A DNA stretch of 6,857 bases, taken from contig CAZNTU010000276.1 in the NCBI GenBank assembly GCA_964575975.1, positions 1 to 6,857 on the forward strand, written 5' to 3'. The DNA comes from G963674505 sp964575975 (GTDB taxonomy: Bacteria > Desulfobacterota > Desulfobacteria > Desulfobacterales > SKZT01). The position numbers and the translations under genes are program-made. The notes beneath the pieces were generated by a model. It was given only the letters and a program-made list of their open reading frames with translations, was not told where the DNA came from and did not search any database. Each line of letters begins with the position of its first letter. Position 1 is the stretch's first letter. This document shows positions 5,753 through 6,857 of the stretch, in pieces.

Positions 5753-6256
5753 TTATTCTGGTTTCGCCTCGGTCCGGGGACCCGCCTCGTCCGCCTTGCC
5801 CTCGAACAGGATGGAAAAATGCATCGTGACGAAACGCCACGATCCGCTCTCCTTCCTCAAGAACCCGGACAGGTTGACCCCGAACTCCTTCTTTTCGTCC
5901 CCGGCGTTTGCCGTATTCCGGCTCATGGCCATGAACCACGCCGCGTCGTTTTGGGAGCCGGCCTTCATCCAGTAATAGTCGTGGGTCAGCGTCCCGGGGG
6001 CGAAGTTCTTGAAGAACTCAGAGTAGGCCCCCGCTACGCCCTACCTTCCCTTGTACAGCTCGCCGGGGCCCGTGCCCATCAGCACGATATCGGCGTCCGA
6101 GGAAAACACCTCCATCACGCCCGCCAGGTTCTGTTCGCCGAAGGCCTTGCCGTGCTTCTCCAGCAGCGCCTTGACCTCGCTCTCGATGTCGCCGCCGAAG
6201 CAGGGCGAAACCGCCAGAAACCAAAACAGCAGGGCCAACGTGAAATTACGTTTCAT
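5753..6256 (-). pseudogene. Exported NTF2/SnoaL-like (DUF4440-type) protein interrupted by in-frame TAG
   Basis: One continuous frame of 168 codons has a single internal TAG at 6043-6041 (codon 72). The N-terminal part has a Sec signal peptide (MKRNFTLALLFWFLAVSPCFGG), then DIESEVKALLEKHGKAFGEQNLAGVMEVF and ADIVLMGTGPGELYKGR, the helical start and first strand of an NTF2-like cone fold. Directly after the stop the same frame continues with GVAGAYSEFFKNFAPG, WMKAGSQNDAAWFMAMS, VNLSGFLRKESGSWRFVTMHFS, which is the rest of the same domain. The missing residue is probably E or Q (GAG or CAG to TAG). The start has GGAGAAG about 7 nt upstream; the gene ends in TAA, 32 nt before the Gly-rich gene and 23 nt after the upstream gene. 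Fold and secretion are clear, ligand or activity unknown. Nonsense mutation, sequencing error or readthrough are possible. Confidence 0.8.
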
Positions 6257-6279
6257 GCTTTCTTCTCCTTTTTTTCTTT

Positions 6280-6771
6280 CTACGGGACGAGGGGCACCGA
6301 GGCCGCGATTTCGTATTTCACTGCGGCCCGGATTTTGTTTTCGAGCTGAAGGTAGCGCGCGACTTTAATCGAAGGCAGCGCCTCGTTGAGCTTCGGAACG
6401 TGGGTCGTCTTGAGGTTGGCTTCGGCTTGGTCGATGGCGACCATCTCGTCGACAAGCTTCTTGGCCTTCTCGTCCGTGAGGGCGTCCGCGGCATAGTCCG
6501 ACACGTACTGATCGACGAGGACTGCCAGACGTTCGTTGATGACCAGCAGGTCCTTCTGGTAGGCCTCGTAGACGGGCCAGAAACCCTTCGCCTCCGACTC
6601 GGTCAATTCCATGTTCGACGCGATCAGAAGCTTCTTGTCCGCCTTGATTTTGTCGCGCAGGATTTGCATGTCGGTCGTCGTCCCGGTCTGCGAAAACGCA
6701 GGGGACGCGAACGCGATCGCGATCATTGCCGCGAAGGCCGAAACAAGCATCGACATGGTTTTGTTATTCAT
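6280..6771 (-). CDS. Exported helical protein, Spy/CpxP-like, function unknown
   Basis: This 163-aa protein has a Sec signal peptide (residues 1-28, ending ASPAFSQ). The mature part is predicted to be all alpha-helical: KADKKLLIASNMELTESEAKGFW, then YEAYQKDLLVINERLAVLVDQYV, a loop with ALTDEKAKKLVDEMVAID, a helix ending ALPSIKVARYLQLENKIRAAV, and the tail YEIAASVPLV. The LTxxEA spacing and the LPxxKxxRYLQLENK block recall the small periplasmic LTxxQ proteins (Spy/CpxP/CnrX-like), but I do not recognise a characterised homologue. A frame extension to 6831 exists; the ATG at 6771 is preferred because AGAGGAG lies about 8 nt upstream and the signal peptide starts there. It is the first of four same-strand exported-protein genes, 23 nt before the NTF2-like gene, and ends in TAG. 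Confidence 0.75.
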   Translation of the reverse strand: MNNKTMSMLVSAFAAMIAIAFASPAFSQTGTTTDMQILRDKIKADKKLLIASNMELTESEAKGFWPVYEAYQKDLLVINERLAVLVDQYVSDYAADALTDEKAKKLVDEMVAIDQAEANLKTTHVPKLNEALPSIKVARYLQLENKIRAAVKYEIAASVPLVP

Positions 6772-6832
6772 CTTCTTTTCTCCTCTCAAGAATTGATGTT
6801 TTTTGATTCTCCGACTCCCAAATCCTAACACC

Positions 6833-6854
6833 TAATAGCTAAAAGCTAATAGCT
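6833..6854. repeat. Short direct repeat TAATAGCT
   Basis: TAATAGCT occurs at 6833-6840 and 6847-6854, separated by AAAAGC, and the flanks contain further AGCTA/CTAAT-like pieces. It is an AT-rich, low-complexity intergenic segment at the right edge upstream of the exported-protein cluster. It may be part of a larger dispersed repeat that continues outside the window; no function is evident. Confidence 0.35.
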
Positions 6855-6857
6855 CCC

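Noticed and set aside
5721..5939. N-terminal extension of the Gly-rich protein to an ATG at 5939
   Set aside because: It would overlap the NTF2-like gene, and the ATG at 5720 has a good ribosome binding site and starts just before the leader.
6041..6043. Genome-wide reassignment of TAG
   Set aside because: Five genes in this window (mlaE, mlaF, mlaD, vapB and the Spy-like gene) end in TAG at family-appropriate lengths.

Overview
The window looks like chromosomal DNA of a Gram-negative (diderm) bacterium. It carries an MCE/Mla-type phospholipid transport operon, a signal-peptide-bearing outer-membrane beta-barrel protein and other Sec/Tat-type exported proteins. Base composition is moderately GC-rich and most genes have clear GGAGG-type ribosome binding sites. 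A Desulfobacterota-like or related proteobacterial host is plausible, but nothing here proves it.

Layout. (1) Bases 1-3332, minus strand: a compact operon read mlaE (with a fused N-terminal STAS domain), mlaF (ABC ATPase), mlaD (MCE protein), then an AI-2E/PerM-family membrane protein that runs off the left edge. The genes are separated by 4, 29 and 20 nt. (2) Bases about 3333-3757: a gene-poor stretch with a possible mla promoter, a near-perfect 12-bp direct repeat, an unrecognised reading frame without a start codon, and a palindromic operator. (3) Bases 3758-4623, plus strand: an island of decay. It has an intact VapB antitoxin gene, a VapC toxin gene broken by a one-base frameshift and an in-frame TGA, and a short remnant resembling the C-terminus of a phospholipase D/ClsC-type cardiolipin synthase. 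(4) Bases 4669-6771, minus strand: four consecutive genes for exported proteins. In transcription order they are a Spy/CpxP-like helical periplasmic protein, an NTF2/SnoaL-like (DUF4440-type) protein interrupted by one in-frame TAG, a Tat-motif protein with a Gly-rich W-x-N repeat tail, and a very acidic 8-stranded outer-membrane barrel.

How they work together. The left operon is a standard envelope-lipid transporter: MlaE permease plus STAS, MlaF ATPase and MlaD lipid-binding MCE ring. The right cluster is unexplained. Its most interesting member is the 113-aa Gly-rich protein, whose six W-x-N motifs in a glycine spacer background resemble precursors of radical-SAM-modified cyclophane peptides (the Grr/triceptide type). 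No radical SAM enzyme lies in the window, so this is a hypothesis. Three of the genes in the middle and right part carry disabling lesions, suggesting a region under relaxed selection or, less likely, assembly errors.
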